From: CAZOWM01 sp964583615
GTDB lineage: Bacteria > Spirochaetota > B62-G9 > DRHN01
Direction: 5' to 3'
DNA: 64,000 bases
Assembly: GCA_964583615.1 (NCBI GenBank)
Contig: CAZOWM010000001.1
Coordinates: forward strand, 75,394-139,393
The stretch's first letter is position 1, and each line of letters opens with the position of its first letter. A model generated the notes under the pieces. The model ran no database searches and had not been told where the DNA came from. It worked only from the letters and a program-made list of their open reading frames with translations. A program made the translations under genes and the position numbers. Positions 16,247 to 25,263 of this stretch are shown piece by piece.

Positions 16247-17221
16247 TTATCGAAACAGCCTCTTTAAGGCATCCAGCGAAACAGCGACGATTATTAATAT
16301 TCCTTGAATAAAATTGGTGATAAATGGAGATACAGCAGAAAGGTTCAATGCACTATGTATACAGCTCAAAATGAGTGCACCGGCAAACGCCCCGACAAGT
16401 GAACCTATTCCCCCCTGAAGACTCACGCCGCCAATAACTACTGCAGCGAGTACTTCAAATAAATACCCTCTTCCCATGGCAGCAACAGAGCCGTTTGCCC
16501 TCGCAGCCATCAGCCATCCAGCAAGACTCGCAATAACTCCACTCAAAATAAAAACTTTGAAAATAAGTTTATCTACATTGATACCAAAGCTGTGAGCTGC
16601 GCTTTCATTTCCCCCCACAATATAAACATGCCTTCCAAAACGAGTTCTTTTTAGAAGAAATTCAAAAAAGATAAACATTGCAAACATTAAATACACCATC
16701 AAGGGAATATTTATGAGTCTTGTCATGTCAATGAACCGAAAACCATTTGGAAGACCCTGCATGCCATACCCGCCGGTTATCCATATAGCCGCAGCTCTCA
16801 CAAAGATGTAACTCGAAAGTGTTACCAAAAATGAGTTGATCTTCAATTTTACTACAAAAAATGCATTAAATGCTCCCACAAGAACTCCCAAAATGATAAC
16901 CGCTAGAAAACCAACCCACGTGTATAATTGATATCCTGAAGCATATTGAGAAGTTGAAACAAGCCATACACTCAAAATTGCCGATCCAGCTGCAGTTGAT
17001 TCAACCGACAAATCCAAATTGCCGCTGATCAAAACAAAGGTTTGCCCTATAGCCAGAATACCGATAAACACTGAGTGATAGATGATGTTAATATAATTGG
17101 CAACACTGAAGAATCCGTAAATCGTGGCTGAAAATGTTATCATCAAGAGTAGAAAAATAATCCACACAATATTGTTCAAGAATCCTCGAGCCACTATTTT
17201 ATAATTCAAAGAATTTTTCAT
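16247..17221 (-). CDS. Sugar ABC transporter permease, RbsC-type (CUT2)
   Basis: Inner-membrane permease of 324 residues, first gene of the third CUT2 operon. It has about nine hydrophobic segments. The family signatures are TFVLISGNLDLSVEST near residue 61 and VIGGVSLQGGIGSLVGAF near residue 263. NESAAHSFGINVDK near residue 205 is the cytoplasmic loop that meets the ATPase. The ATG is at 17221. A partial LacI-like dyad lies about 55 bases upstream (17276-17290). Confidence 0.92.
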   Translation of the reverse strand: MKNSLNYKIVARGFLNNIVWIIFLLLMITFSATIYGFFSVANYINIIYHSVFIGILAIGQTFVLISGNLDLSVESTAAGSAILSVWLVSTSQYASGYQLYTWVGFLAVIILGVLVGAFNAFFVVKLKINSFLVTLSSYIFVRAAAIWITGGYGMQGLPNGFRFIDMTRLINIPLMVYLMFAMFIFFEFLLKRTRFGRHVYIVGGNESAAHSFGINVDKLIFKVFILSGVIASLAGWLMAARANGSVAAMGRGYLFEVLAAVVIGGVSLQGGIGSLVGAFAGALILSCIHSALNLSAVSPFITNFIQGILIIVAVSLDALKRLFR

Positions 17222-17275
17222 TTGCAGTTTTCGGTTCCGTATATGGATTTCGTGCGAATCGTTAATAATTCCTTA

Positions 17276-17290
17276 TGGTAAACGTTATCA
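17276..17290. promoter_or_regulatory. Partial LacI-like dyad upstream of the third CUT2 operon
   Basis: TGGTAAACGTTATCA resembles one and a half arms of LacI-family operators (TGGTAAACG...), but the right arm is offset by one base. It lies where an operator for the leftward permease operon would be expected. Weak support. Confidence 0.25.
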
Positions 17291-17374
17291 GAATTTTGTA
17301 TCAAGCAGAATATCAAATACTTTTTTTTATGTCAATAGTTTTTCATCCGGACATGCCGCCATTTCGGAGGCAAA

Positions 17375-18595
17375 TCAATTACGTGCGCCGAAACACCCGC
17401 TGCTGGATACCGCCTGTGCAGCAATCCCCGCCAAAATAAGTGCCGCACAGATCACGTACACGGATGTCATCGAACTATGCTCATACACGACGCCTCCGAC
17501 CGATGAGCCCGCAATCAGGCCGGCGGAGAGCACTGCCTCATGTATCGCCATTCTCGCCGCCCTGTCAACGCTCCCAGAGACGGCGTGAAAGAGGCTGTTG
17601 AAGTAACTGAGGGACATGGCAAACCCGATGAACGCGATGAGCACTGCAATCCAGAGAGGAGAACCCGAAAAACTCAGAAGGAGCACGGCACAGGCCTGCA
17701 CGAACTGACCGGCGAGCATCTGCCCAGGTCTGAAATGCCAGATATCCGTTCTGCCGAGAGCAACAAAACCTATGGTCGCGCACAGGGCGCGAATCTGCAG
17801 TAAAAGCCCGATCAGCCCCTTCCCTACTCCCAGCTCCTCCAGAGCGTACACCGGGAATACGCTGAATAGGATGCCGATCACCACATAGGTGGTGAAAAGA
17901 CCGATCCACGCCGGATATCGAAGCTTCGTGTTCGCGCCTGATGCGCGGGATTCATCCTTTGTGCCTGTTTTGACCTTGGCATGCGACCGCAAATGCGGTA
18001 TAAATGCGCCTGCTCCACAGATCAGCACGCTCGCTGTGAACAGAACACCGCTTCCCACAGAGAGCGGAAGGGATGGAGACACGGTACTCAGGACTCCTGC
18101 CACCAGAGGACTCACAATCAACCCCGTGCTCCACGAGAGGTTGTACACCGACATGCGTCTTCCGAGTCGCGCACCCTCGATTCCTGCAGAGAGCCAACCC
18201 ATGGCAGACGGCCAGAAAACCGCCTCGGCGATACCGTACAATCCGTGAAAAATGAATGTGAGTGCAAATACTCGGATGGAAGCCATCCCCAGTAGAACTG
18301 CGCCCATGAAAAACGTGGAAATGATCATTAACCTGGTGGGGATGGCCCTGTTGTACAGAGGGCGCAGAAGAAGGCAGCTGAGAATATATGTGCACGACCA
18401 GGTGGCGTTGAAAAACCCGATCTGGCTTGGGCTTGCAATGAAAATTTCACGAATATAAAACACACTGCCCAGGATTTTTATCCCCATCCCGAAGGCAACG
18501 AGAAACACGGATCCGCATATTACGGCTGTCTTTTCGATTTCCCGGGAATCACGCAGAAATCGCCCCCTCTTCTCTTCGGATTCCTTGTTTTGCAC
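17375..18595 (-). CDS. MFS transporter
   Basis: Major facilitator superfamily protein of 406 residues, twelve predicted helices. A hydrophilic N-terminal tail spans about 20 residues and a charged central loop lies near residue 200 (HAKVKTGTKDESRASG). The loop LRPLYNRAIPTRLM near residue 77 is the L2/3 MFS motif region. The start is GTG 18595, because the nearest ATG is out of frame. It follows the glutamate dehydrogenase gene by 28 bases and is probably its operon partner. The substrate is not evident. It could be an exporter or an amino-acid or sugar carrier. Confidence 0.8.
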   Translation of the reverse strand: MQNKESEEKRGRFLRDSREIEKTAVICGSVFLVAFGMGIKILGSVFYIREIFIASPSQIGFFNATWSCTYILSCLLLRPLYNRAIPTRLMIISTFFMGAVLLGMASIRVFALTFIFHGLYGIAEAVFWPSAMGWLSAGIEGARLGRRMSVYNLSWSTGLIVSPLVAGVLSTVSPSLPLSVGSGVLFTASVLICGAGAFIPHLRSHAKVKTGTKDESRASGANTKLRYPAWIGLFTTYVVIGILFSVFPVYALEELGVGKGLIGLLLQIRALCATIGFVALGRTDIWHFRPGQMLAGQFVQACAVLLLSFSGSPLWIAVLIAFIGFAMSLSYFNSLFHAVSGSVDRAARMAIHEAVLSAGLIAGSSVGGVVYEHSSMTSVYVICAALILAGIAAQAVSSSGCFGARN

Positions 18596-18623
18596 GCCAT
18601 CATCTCTCTGTGTAACCGAAACC

Positions 18624-21491
18624 TCAGGCGGTCAGAGATCGTGCATAGGTGTAAAAATCGATCTCATTCCCGTCAAGGCCGAATGAGTAGACAAAGTTCG
18701 TGGCAATTTTCGTGGAGATTATCGCCGCAATGTACTCTTCGGGCACACGCTGCATGATCTTCTCCAAACCGACCAGATCCAGCAGAGACTTCGGGGTGTA
18801 TTCGGTGAGTATCCTCTTTCTCACCTCTTTATCCTTGTGAAGGTCGGATGCGTACACATTGTCCGTGATCTTATTGATCTTGTCGCTCACAAGGTTCGTC
18901 AAAACTGTGAAGGGCAGTCCGCTTTTTTCGTGCTCATCCCAGAGGAGGTTGAACTCGGATCGTGCGTTTTGCCTGATTCTTACGACGATTTCGTCGATGT
19001 AGTTTTTTCGGAACGCGGGTATTTCGCCGTTTTGCACCTGAAGGTGCTGTTTGAACTCATCATCGCTGAGCGCCAGAGATGCATACACTTCGAGGCTCGA
19101 TGAAGTCACGCCCCCCTTGTTTGCAGACGCGTCTTTTATTATGATGATTCCCTTTTCCTCGAGCCTCAGACGCGCATCTTCCGTGATGAAAAGATTTGCC
19201 CCCTCGACGATGATCCGAAATTTGGGAACCCCGTGATCATCGATGAGGTTTTGCCAGTTGTTGATGTTGATTGCGGCCGGCCTTCCTCCACAGGGGACAA
19301 AGAGGTCCGCCTTCGCGAGGTGGTGCAGATGGAATGTGTTTCTGAACTCTTCGCCGTTTGGAACGATCGTGCCGTCCGGCAGTGTGACTTCCTTGTCATT
19401 GACAGACACAAAGAACCCGTCCTTTGAGAGCTTGGAATTGTCGAACCGCTCCACCGGGGAGCGAAGTTCTGCGAGACGCTTGAGCTCCTCCCGGTTGATC
19501 CCGTTGGGATCGTACAGTACGCCGCTTGCATCAACCACACCGATTGTCTTGTCTTTCGAGATGAGAACCTCGTTGCTTCCCAGATCTCCGTCCGGACCTC
19601 CTGTCTGTATCTTTACGATGTTCTCCTCCCCGAGCCCGAGCTTTTCGAGCACTCCGAGCACGTACTCGTGAACACCCGCGGTCGTCATGCCGTACAAATC
19701 GTGAGGAATTCCACCGATTTCTGGTAACTTTCCGGTCGTAAACGCCTTCCAGTACAGATAGTTTCTTCTCTTGGCGTACAGCGCAGCCCAATTCATCAGC
19801 TCAGCAGTTCTCTCGTCCGGGCCGAGAAAGAGGAGCTCCTTTTCGCAGCACAGGTCGAGCACCTCCTCATTGGGCATCATGAGATCCATCATTCCGTCGA
19901 TATAGCTCTTGAAGGCCCGTTCCTCCTCTTCCTGGTTCTTGAGTCCGAGCAGAATCGTCCCCTTCGACCCTCCCTCGGGAATATCCTTGTTTTTCTTCTG
20001 CTGGGTAAGTGCGAGGTTGTAGTTCTCGAAAAATATCGTATCGAGGTTGTTCTCATATACAGTGAGGTTACGGGACTTGATAAGCCGTATGCCTCCCCGT
20101 GCAATGTCCCTGAACCTGATGTGAAATCCGATAAATTCCCTGCCCACAAAGAAAAATACCCCATAGGGTTTTTCCTGAAAATCGATCGAGTTGAGAAAAC
20201 CGGGATCGAGGCGGTATGCCATACAGGTTTTATCGCGCATGAAGAAGTTGGTCTTGAGTATGAGGCTGTTGAAGGTGACAAAATACTTCAGAATCGTTTT
20301 GTCTTTCATCGAGGGAACATCTGTGTCGATCTTGTTGAAAATTTCTTTTTCGATGTCCTCAGTATTTCTTTTTCCCTTTTTCGGGTGCAGCTTGTTCAAA
20401 AAATGGAAATAGATAAGGCGTACAATGTCTTGGTGCTCGAGCACCGCCTGTGCGATACGCGCCTCGGAAAAAGTGTCCTTGATGAGACGAAGCTTCATGT
20501 TGTCGAGCGTGCCCTTGGCCTCAGGCTGATCCTTCAACGCCTTATTGAGGCTGAGGTATTCTTCAGTGAGAACCGTCAGGAACTGGTGCGTAAACGCCCC
20601 TGCTGATATGGCGTACATCGTCTGTTGTGAAGTGTAGATCTCGTCGAGAAACAGCTGTGTGATCGGATTGTACTGCAGCATGACCACCGCGTTGAGGTCA
20701 CAGGAAAACTCATCAATGGTCTCCACATCGATTTTATCGAAGTAAAACGTGTACACCCGCTTTCCATCGATGAAGGTTTCCCGGTATTTCCTGTTCGAGT
20801 GCATGTTGTAGTTGTTGATCAGATGTGAAAAGTTCATGAAAAACTGCCGGCTCGTTTCGCTGTGTATCCCCACCATTACTCTCGTTTCCGCGGTCTCCGG
20901 TTTGTCGGTAATCGATATGTAGGGGGATTCCCTGTTCTTCATCGATTCCCACGCTTCCTTGTACCGGACGATTGTTTCCGGTGCAGAACGTTCTATGAAT
21001 ACGGTGTTGATTGCATCATCGAAAAGGAGCTTTTTTTTATTTTCGCTTTCTTTTTTAAAAATCGGTTCGGACACAATGTAAAATCGCAGGAAATGACTGT
21101 TCGTCCTGTTCTTCGTACGGTAGCTCTCAAGTCGGAACAACGGATAGCGTTTCTCGATCCTCTTTTCAATCTCGTCCGTACTCTGCGTGTCGTCTTCAAC
21201 GATGTAGACCGCGAGTTCCGGCTTTTCATTGATGAGCTGTATTCCGCCGATCCCTCCATAACGGGAGATAAGTTCGGATGCGCTCAGCGCGATAAGGTGT
21301 TTTGCAATGTCCTCCACAGCAGTTGTTTTGAAGTAATATTCGTCGATTCCGAGATCCACCGTGAACCATTCGACTGCCTCACGGACTTTCTCGGGAGTCA
21401 TATACTCCGCGCTGTGAACATAGTTCTCGATCTTTTCGAGATCTTCCAGAGAGAGATATGTATTTTTCGCGATTTCGTTCAGTACTTTCAT
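18624..21491 (-). CDS. NAD-specific glutamate dehydrogenase, large type
   Basis: A 955-residue enzyme that oxidatively deaminates glutamate to 2-oxoglutarate with NAD. It is intermediate between the hexameric 450-residue form and the 180-kDa form. The first 430 or so residues are a regulatory/ACT-like region. The catalytic half follows, with FRDIARGGIRLI near residue 460, EGGSKGTILLG near 505, GGPDGDLGSNEV near 640 and the coenzyme-domain EGANLFITEDARLRLEEKG near 762. NKGGVTSSSLEV follows near 785. It has its own promoter in the 122-base gap after rsmG. It links amino-acid and carbon metabolism. Confidence 0.93.
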   Translation of the reverse strand: MKVLNEIAKNTYLSLEDLEKIENYVHSAEYMTPEKVREAVEWFTVDLGIDEYYFKTTAVEDIAKHLIALSASELISRYGGIGGIQLINEKPELAVYIVEDDTQSTDEIEKRIEKRYPLFRLESYRTKNRTNSHFLRFYIVSEPIFKKESENKKKLLFDDAINTVFIERSAPETIVRYKEAWESMKNRESPYISITDKPETAETRVMVGIHSETSRQFFMNFSHLINNYNMHSNRKYRETFIDGKRVYTFYFDKIDVETIDEFSCDLNAVVMLQYNPITQLFLDEIYTSQQTMYAISAGAFTHQFLTVLTEEYLSLNKALKDQPEAKGTLDNMKLRLIKDTFSEARIAQAVLEHQDIVRLIYFHFLNKLHPKKGKRNTEDIEKEIFNKIDTDVPSMKDKTILKYFVTFNSLILKTNFFMRDKTCMAYRLDPGFLNSIDFQEKPYGVFFFVGREFIGFHIRFRDIARGGIRLIKSRNLTVYENNLDTIFFENYNLALTQQKKNKDIPEGGSKGTILLGLKNQEEEERAFKSYIDGMMDLMMPNEEVLDLCCEKELLFLGPDERTAELMNWAALYAKRRNYLYWKAFTTGKLPEIGGIPHDLYGMTTAGVHEYVLGVLEKLGLGEENIVKIQTGGPDGDLGSNEVLISKDKTIGVVDASGVLYDPNGINREELKRLAELRSPVERFDNSKLSKDGFFVSVNDKEVTLPDGTIVPNGEEFRNTFHLHHLAKADLFVPCGGRPAAININNWQNLIDDHGVPKFRIIVEGANLFITEDARLRLEEKGIIIIKDASANKGGVTSSSLEVYASLALSDDEFKQHLQVQNGEIPAFRKNYIDEIVVRIRQNARSEFNLLWDEHEKSGLPFTVLTNLVSDKINKITDNVYASDLHKDKEVRKRILTEYTPKSLLDLVGLEKIMQRVPEEYIAAIISTKIATNFVYSFGLDGNEIDFYTYARSLTA

Positions 21492-21523
21492 GGCCCCTTT
21501 TTCCTTTCACCGATCTCAGCAAC

Positions 21524-21552
21524 ATAGTATTATATAATTAAATTATTGTCAA
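21524..21552 (-). promoter_or_regulatory. Promoter of the glutamate dehydrogenase gene
   Basis: On the minus strand a consensus TTGACA (21552-21547) is followed after 17 bases by TACTAT (21529-21524, four of six). The DNA between is almost all A/T. The ATG lies 33 bases downstream of the -10 box. Confidence 0.5.
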
Positions 21553-21613
21553 TGTCGATTTTGTATGAGAAAAAGATATGTGAAGGTTAAAAATATTGCG
21601 GTGTGAAGAAAGT

Positions 21614-22324
21614 TCATTTTGTCTGAATAATGACGAAGTTTCGTTCCTCTTCTTCGAGATATGGAACCTTTACCCGCTGTATGCTGAGATGCACATCCTT
21701 GTCCGTCGTCTTTGCCTTGAGCCGCGAAACTTCTTTTTCGATCTCAGACATTTTCCCTTTGAATGCGATGATCATAGCTTTTTCCCCTAACAGCTCCCTT
21801 CCAATCTTGTACAGGTACGAAAGATCTCCCACGCCCCGTGCAAGGATCGTGTCGTAGTATCCCTTGATGTCCCGAACGTCTTTTTCCAGCACTGATAAGT
21901 TGCCGAGCCCAAGTATCAACGCAGCGTTTCTCAGAAAAGACGCACGTTTATGCCGCCGTTCCACGGCGTGGATCGAAACGTTCCTGTACACAATCGCAAG
22001 AGGAACGGAGGGGAATCCTGCACCGGAACCTATATCCAGTATCGACGCGATTTCTGGTTTCAATAAACGGCAAACCGAGAGGGAGTCGAACACATGGCGC
22101 ACGATGATCTCACGCGGACTGTTGGTGGACACGAGGTTTGTTTTGCTGTTCCACAACAACAGCTCTTCGATGAAACGCGAGAGAAGTTCAGCCACCCCGG
22201 AATCGGGACAGCGGGTCGGGTCACCCCGACGTTTTTTCTCCCCTCTTTTTTCCGTGAGCGCTTCGATCCCTAGCCGGAAAAGCCCTTCTTCAAGCAGCCT
22301 CCTGTCCTCAAATGAGAGGCCCAT
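21614..22324 (-). CDS. rsmG: 16S rRNA (guanine-527-N7)-methyltransferase RsmG (GidB)
   Basis: A SAM-dependent methyltransferase of about 236 residues that modifies G527 of 16S rRNA. The SAM-binding motif ILDIGSGAGFPSVPLAI is near residue 92. FHNNSS-like substrate-side residues precede it as WNSKTNLVS near 61, and HAVERRHKRASFLRNA follows near 117. The start is ATG 22324, or TTG 22327 whose spacing to GAAGGGG is better. It lies downstream of mnmG in the classic gidA-gidB order near the origin. Confidence 0.95.
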   Translation of the reverse strand: MGLSFEDRRLLEEGLFRLGIEALTEKRGEKKRRGDPTRCPDSGVAELLSRFIEELLLWNSKTNLVSTNSPREIIVRHVFDSLSVCRLLKPEIASILDIGSGAGFPSVPLAIVYRNVSIHAVERRHKRASFLRNAALILGLGNLSVLEKDVRDIKGYYDTILARGVGDLSYLYKIGRELLGEKAMIIAFKGKMSEIEKEVSRLKAKTTDKDVHLSIQRVKVPYLEEEERNFVIIQTK

Positions 22325-22327
22325 CAA

Positions 22328-22460
22328 CAGTCATTCCCCTTCACAGGTGGCACCACAGTCAGGCGGTACAGGCCCGGAGCGCGAGACCGCACTCTTCGGG
22401 CCGCATTTCACAATCTTACTGCACCGTCTCAGAACGCGAGCACACCGCCTTCGGGCCGTG
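22328..22460 (-). repeat. Imperfect direct repeat in the mnmG-rsmG spacer
   Basis: Two GC-rich units about 51 bases apart share CGGCCCGAAG and then a GGT..CTCGCG segment (near 22449 and 22398, read on the minus strand). The second can also pair GGCCCG with CGGGCC across a long loop. There is no T-run, so it is not a typical terminator. Confidence 0.35.
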
Positions 22461-24296
22461 TCACCCGACCTTTTTGTCGGTACGATGAATCTTTTTTATA
22501 TAGTAGAGAAGGCTAGTAATGTCTGCCGGTTTTACACCAGAGATCCTGGCCGCCTGCCCAAGTGACATCGGCCGGATCTTGTCGAGTTTTTCCCGCGCTT
22601 CGTAGGATATCTCTTCAATCGAAAAATAGTCGATTCCATCAGGAACGCGCATGTTTTCCATTTTTTTGAATTGCTGTATCTTCTCGTTCTGGCGCTCGAT
22701 GTAACCGCTGTACTTGACCTCAATATCAACTGATTTTTTCACAGAAGATTCGTATCCTCCTATCTCCTCATCCTCCCGTGCGAGGTCGCCGATTGAGATT
22801 CCCTTCTGCCTGAGAATCGCAAAGTAGGTTTTATTCCCCCTTCGCTTCTCTTCGAGTTTTTTCAAAAGCTCCTGGAACATCTCCTTTCTTTCACGCGCGC
22901 GGGCGTACTCCCGTTCCCCCAAAAGCCCCACACGGTGTCCGTATTCCGCGAGCCTGAGGTCTGCGTTATCGTGCCTGAGGTTGAGCCGGTACTCCGCACT
23001 CGAAGTGAAGAGCCTGTACGGTTCCTCCGTGCCCTTGGTTATGAGATCGTCGATAAGCACGGCAATGTATGCTTCAGACCGGTCGAGAATGAGGGGAGGC
23101 TGATTTCGCATGGCACTCACTGCATTGATCCCTGCCATGATTCCCTGTGCGGCAGCCTCTTCGTACCCGCTCGTTCCGTTGATCTGACCCGCAAAATAAA
23201 GACCGCGTACTTTCTTCGTTTCCAGCGTCGCGTACAGCTCTGTGGGCGGGATAAAATCATACTCCACCGCATACCCGGGTTTCATGATATCCACTTCCTC
23301 GAGCCCCTTTACGGTTCTGAGAAAGGCAGTCTGGATCCGCTCGGGGAGACTCGAGGAGATCCCGTTGAGATACATCTCCTCTGTGTTCAGCCCTTCAGGT
23401 TCTATGAAGATCTGGTGTCTATCTCTCTGGGGAAACCGCATCACCTTATCCTCTATGCTTGGGCAGTAGCGGGGACCGACCCCCTTGATCTGTCCCGAGA
23501 AAAGCGGGGCCACACTGATGTTCTTCCTGATAATCTCATGGGTTTTTTCACTGGTGTAGGTAATGTAGCAGGGCACATTTTCTTGTAAGATTTTTTCTGT
23601 AGAAAAGGAGAAGGGCACGGGATGTTCATCTCCCTCCTGCTTTATCAGTACATCGAAGTTGATGCTCTTTCTGTTGACCCTGGCAGGAGTCCCTGTTTTC
23701 AGACGCCTGAGGGGAAACCCGAGATCGATGAGGCTCAGGCTGAGCCGCTCTGCTGACAGCTCACCTATTCTGCCTGCTTTTTCCGTGTATCTGCCGATAT
23801 GGATAAGCCCCCTGAGAAATGTACCTGTAGTAATGATCACCTTTCGCGCATAAAACGTCTTTCCCCGTACGGTCTTTATGCCCCTTACCTCACCATTTTC
23901 TGTGAGGACCTCCGCAGCAATGTCCTGTTTGAACTCGATGTTGGGCTCTCTTTCGATCACCCACTTCATTTCGAACTGGTACCCTTTTTTGTCAGCCTGT
24001 GCTCTGGGAGCGTGAACAGCGGGGCCCTTGTTCGTGTTGAGCATTCGAAACTGGATACCGTGCTTGTCGATGATCTTCGCCATTTCTCCGCCCAGCGCAT
24101 CAATCTCACGAACGAGCTGCCCCTTTGCGAGGCCGCCAATTGCCGGATTGCACGACATCTGAGCCGTAGTATCGAGGTTTATCGTCAGTAGCAGTGTGCG
24201 TGCCCCCATGCGGGCGCACGCGAGAGAAGCCTCGCAACCCGCATGGCCTGCTCCTACCACAATAACATCGAACTGATCACTGTCTGAAATGTTCAT
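22461..24296 (-). CDS. mnmG: tRNA uridine-5-carboxymethylaminomethyl modification enzyme MnmG (GidA)
   Basis: FAD-dependent enzyme of 611 residues that, with MnmE, modifies U34 of several tRNAs. The dinucleotide fold VIVVGAGHAGCEAS lies within the first 25 residues. SCNPAIGGLAKGQLVREIDALGG near residue 55 and GPRYCPSIEDKV near 270 are family hallmarks. The C-terminal helical part (YSGYIERQ, SLGQAARISGVKPADI) is the MnmE/tRNA-binding region. The start is set at ATG 24296; an in-frame start 18 codons earlier adds an odd hydrophobic tail. The partner mnmE, often just upstream, is not found here. Confidence 0.96.
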   Translation of the reverse strand: MNISDSDQFDVIVVGAGHAGCEASLACARMGARTLLLTINLDTTAQMSCNPAIGGLAKGQLVREIDALGGEMAKIIDKHGIQFRMLNTNKGPAVHAPRAQADKKGYQFEMKWVIEREPNIEFKQDIAAEVLTENGEVRGIKTVRGKTFYARKVIITTGTFLRGLIHIGRYTEKAGRIGELSAERLSLSLIDLGFPLRRLKTGTPARVNRKSINFDVLIKQEGDEHPVPFSFSTEKILQENVPCYITYTSEKTHEIIRKNISVAPLFSGQIKGVGPRYCPSIEDKVMRFPQRDRHQIFIEPEGLNTEEMYLNGISSSLPERIQTAFLRTVKGLEEVDIMKPGYAVEYDFIPPTELYATLETKKVRGLYFAGQINGTSGYEEAAAQGIMAGINAVSAMRNQPPLILDRSEAYIAVLIDDLITKGTEEPYRLFTSSAEYRLNLRHDNADLRLAEYGHRVGLLGEREYARARERKEMFQELLKKLEEKRRGNKTYFAILRQKGISIGDLAREDEEIGGYESSVKKSVDIEVKYSGYIERQNEKIQQFKKMENMRVPDGIDYFSIEEISYEAREKLDKIRPMSLGQAARISGVKPADITSLLYYIKKIHRTDKKVG

Positions 24297-24610
24297 AATC
24301 TCATAAAAAATACATGCAATCTGAGGAAAAAAGAAAGGAAAAATCATCACCTTCTATCGCATAGGGGAGGGATGTCGGCGCAACCGGTGTATTTGATCCC
24401 CGCTCAGAAGGCCGTGTGCTTCGATTCAAAAGAGAGGGAACCCGTATTTTTAATCTCCTGACAAAAACCAAGTGGAACATTTTCGGAGAAGCAGTCGGTG
24501 GACCGATGGTGGGCACGAAACTAGAACCCGTTGTTCATCTTGACAACTTCTGGTTCGCATAGGCTGCATTCAAACCGGATACGGTTGTGCATGGAAAATA
24601 AGAGTGCGCT
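24297..24610 (-). other. 314-base gap between jag and mnmG, no gene seen
   Basis: Short frames exist on both strands but none has a ribosome-binding site, family motif or likely composition. I found no MnmE-like fragment such as a G-domain motif, although mnmE commonly occupies this place. No clear terminator or promoter was found. Confidence 0.5.
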
Positions 24611-25237
24611 TCATCTTCGTCTTTTCAGGTATATCTTCACCTTTTTCAGTCTCCCGTTTCCTTCACTCTTGGTGAGAATATCGGGATCATTCTGCAGAGC
24701 CATGTGGATAATCCGCCGTTCAAAAGGGTTCATGGGTTCGAGCATCTGCGATTTGTTGGTTTTCTTTACTTTCTTCGCAACCTTGAACGCCAGTTCCCTC
24801 AGAGTGGCCTCCCGCTTGTCCCTGTAGTTCTCGATGTCGAGAACAACCTTCTTCCAGTTTTCCTTGTCCTTGTTGACCACAATATTGGTAAGAAGCTGCA
24901 AGGATTCGAGTGTTTTCCCACGCTTTCCGATAATCAGTCCTGCACTGTCTGAAATGATTTCAACGTAGAGCTTGTCCACTTCCTCATAGGTCTCGATGGA
25001 TACATCCACTCCTATGGTTAAAAATAATCCTTTTAAAAACGATTCGACTTTTTGCGTGAGCGCCTCTTCGATGTCCTCAAGATACACCCTGATCTTTACA
25101 AGATTTCCAAAACTGAAAAATTTCGCCTTTTCAGTGATGACCTCGATTTTCAACTTTTCGCTGTCCACGCCGAGGTCCTCCGTTGCCTTCTTGATCGCGT
25201 CCTTTTCAGTTCTTCCTTCATATTCCCTTATTACCAT
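24611..25237 (-). CDS. jag: Jag/KhpB RNA-binding protein
   Basis: A 208-residue cytoplasmic RNA-binding protein of the SpoIIIJ-associated family. The Jag-N domain occupies about residues 1-50 (REYEGRTEKDAIKKA). It is followed by a KH domain with the GKRGKTLESLQLL loop near residue 100. The C-terminal R3H domain contains PMNPFERRIIHMAL near 168, with the diagnostic Arg-x3-His spacing. It starts 26 bases after yidC ends and is part of the rpmH-rnpA-yidD-yidC-jag block. In other bacteria it pairs with KhpA and influences cell elongation and small-RNA function. Confidence 0.93.
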   Translation of the reverse strand: MVIREYEGRTEKDAIKKATEDLGVDSEKLKIEVITEKAKFFSFGNLVKIRVYLEDIEEALTQKVESFLKGLFLTIGVDVSIETYEEVDKLYVEIISDSAGLIIGKRGKTLESLQLLTNIVVNKDKENWKKVVLDIENYRDKREATLRELAFKVAKKVKKTNKSQMLEPMNPFERRIIHMALQNDPDILTKSEGNGRLKKVKIYLKRRR

Positions 25238-25263
25238 TTATCTTCACCTCCAATAGTGCACTA

